Shown here: positions 5,770-6,463 of the stretch, one piece after another
Layout of the letters: each line of letters begins with the position of its first letter
How positions within the stretch are numbered: the first letter of the stretch is position 1
NCBI GenBank assembly: GCA_046714355.1
Contig: JBKKAR010000170.1
Location: forward strand, 1-6,463
From: JACDAN01 sp046714355
GTDB taxonomy: Bacteria; Actinomycetota; Thermoleophilia; Gaiellales; Gaiellaceae
DNA length: 6,463 bases
Direction of reading: 5' to 3'
Position numbers and translations under genes: made by a program
The notes under the pieces: model-generated
Told to the model about the DNA's origin: nothing
What the model saw: the letters and a program-made list of their open reading frames with translations, nothing else
Databases searched by the model: none

Positions 5770-6463
5770 ATGCGGCGTGTCGCTCTGATCGCGGCCCTAG
5801 TGGCGCTCGTGCTACCAGCCTCTGCGCTGGGGGCCGATGGCGTGACGCTTGCCGCGCAACCCGCGGTTGCCGCTTACGGCGGCGTCGTGCGTTTCCAGGG
5901 CTCGGCAGGGATGCTCGCGGACGTCTTCCTCGTGCAGCGGCTCTCTTCCGGCTGGACCGTCGTGGCGCAGACCAAGGCCGGCACGGACGGCGCCTTCTCG
6001 TTCGAACTGAGGGCGCGCAACCCCGGCGTCTTCCAAGCGCGAACGCTCGTCGGCCAGTCCGCGGAGATCTCGACGAGCGTACGCCCGCTGCTCCGCGCCC
6101 GGCTCAGGGGCTCGATGGTCACCGGGCGGCTGCTCCCAGCGAGAGCGGGCAAGGTTTCGCTGCGCCTGAAGGGGCGGACGCGGCGGGTTCGAGTCGGGTC
6201 CGCCGGTAGGTTCCGCGCGCGGCTCGGCAACCTGCGCGCGGGGCGGCATGCGCTGCGGCTCTCCGTGAAGCCGGCGCCCGGTTTCGTCCAGGTTGCGCGG
6301 CGCTTCGCCTTGAGGATCAGGCGGCCGGCGCTCCGACTCGGCTCGCACGGCCCCGGCGTCCTCGGGCTGAAGCGGCGCCTGGCCGCGCTCGGTTACGCCG
6401 TGCGCTCGGTCGACTCCGGCTACGGCTTTGGAACCTACGAGGCGGTGCTGGCGTTCCAGAAGG
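5770..6463 (+). CDS. Secreted peptidoglycan-binding protein, probably an L,D-transpeptidase, cut by the right edge
   Basis: The visible 231 residues start with a signal peptide: Arg2-Arg3, a hydrophobic stretch to about residue 16, and small residues ASALGA at 17-22 for cleavage. Next come two beta-rich, probably Ig-like repeats, about 25-105 and 106-183; the second is very rich in arginine. From residue 188 a PG_binding_1 domain begins (LRLGSHGPGVLGLKRRL, then DSGYGFGTYEAVLAFQ) and is cut by the window end. Proteins of this design in related bacteria commonly end in a YkuD-type L,D-transpeptidase domain that cross-links peptidoglycan, but that part is not visible, so the enzyme call is inference. 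ATG at 5770 has no ribosome-binding site. It is divergent from the mutase gene. Confidence 0.8.
   Translation, partial: MRRVALIAALVALVLPASALGADGVTLAAQPAVAAYGGVVRFQGSAGMLADVFLVQRLSSGWTVVAQTKAGTDGAFSFELRARNPGVFQARTLVGQSAEISTSVRPLLRARLRGSMVTGRLLPARAGKVSLRLKGRTRRVRVGSAGRFRARLGNLRAGRHALRLSVKPAPGFVQVARRFALRIRRPALRLGSHGPGVLGLKRRLAALGYAVRSVDSGYGFGTYEAVLAFQK

Overview
The window is GC-rich DNA that looks like a chromosomal segment of a high-GC actinomycete-like bacterium. Possibly it is a Thermoleophilia-type lineage: the LexA protein, the CGAAC-N4-GTTCG SOS operator, the SecG sequence style and the Ig-like/peptidoglycan-binding secreted protein all fit, but the taxonomic call is inference. Most genes lie on the minus strand and most are core functions. 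I see no transposase, phage gene, CRISPR array, toxin-antitoxin pair or defence island, and no convincing undescribed system.

Layout, left to right. (1) 1-684, minus: a partial, divergent M28-type peptidase-like gene that runs off the left edge and whose 5' part seems to be missing or frameshifted. (2) 838-1217, minus: a complete bacterial type A RNase P RNA gene (rnpB) with its intrinsic terminator. (3) 1204-2088, minus: an SOS-type operon made of lexA and a small zinc-ribbon protein. It has a clear -35/-10 pair and a palindromic LexA box over the predicted transcription start. The end of the zinc-ribbon gene carries the rnpB promoter and overlaps the first bases of the RNA. (4) 2092-2502, minus: secG followed by tRNA-Leu(GAG) and a terminator. 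(5) 2524-2919, minus: a stand-alone receiver-domain response regulator 21 nt upstream of secG. (6) 2958-3188, plus: a small helical TPR-like hypothetical protein, divergent from the regulator and convergent with the next gene, which it overlaps by 83 nt. (7) 3106-4119, minus: a GT4-type glycosyltransferase. (8) 4152-5732, minus: the catalytic subunit of methylmalonyl-CoA mutase, 32 nt upstream of the glycosyltransferase. (9) 5770-6463, plus: a secreted peptidoglycan-binding protein cut by the right edge, probably an L,D-transpeptidase.

How they work together. LexA represses its own operon until RecA-stimulated self-cleavage during DNA damage. The zinc-ribbon gene is translationally coupled to lexA, and readthrough from this operon would enter rnpB, which also has its own promoter. 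SecG and the RNase P RNA/tRNA genes serve protein export and RNA processing. The mutase links propionyl-CoA or odd-chain/branched substrate breakdown to succinyl-CoA; its B12-binding small subunit is not in the window. The glycosyltransferase and the peptidoglycan-binding protein point to envelope work, but nothing ties them functionally to the mutase beyond position.
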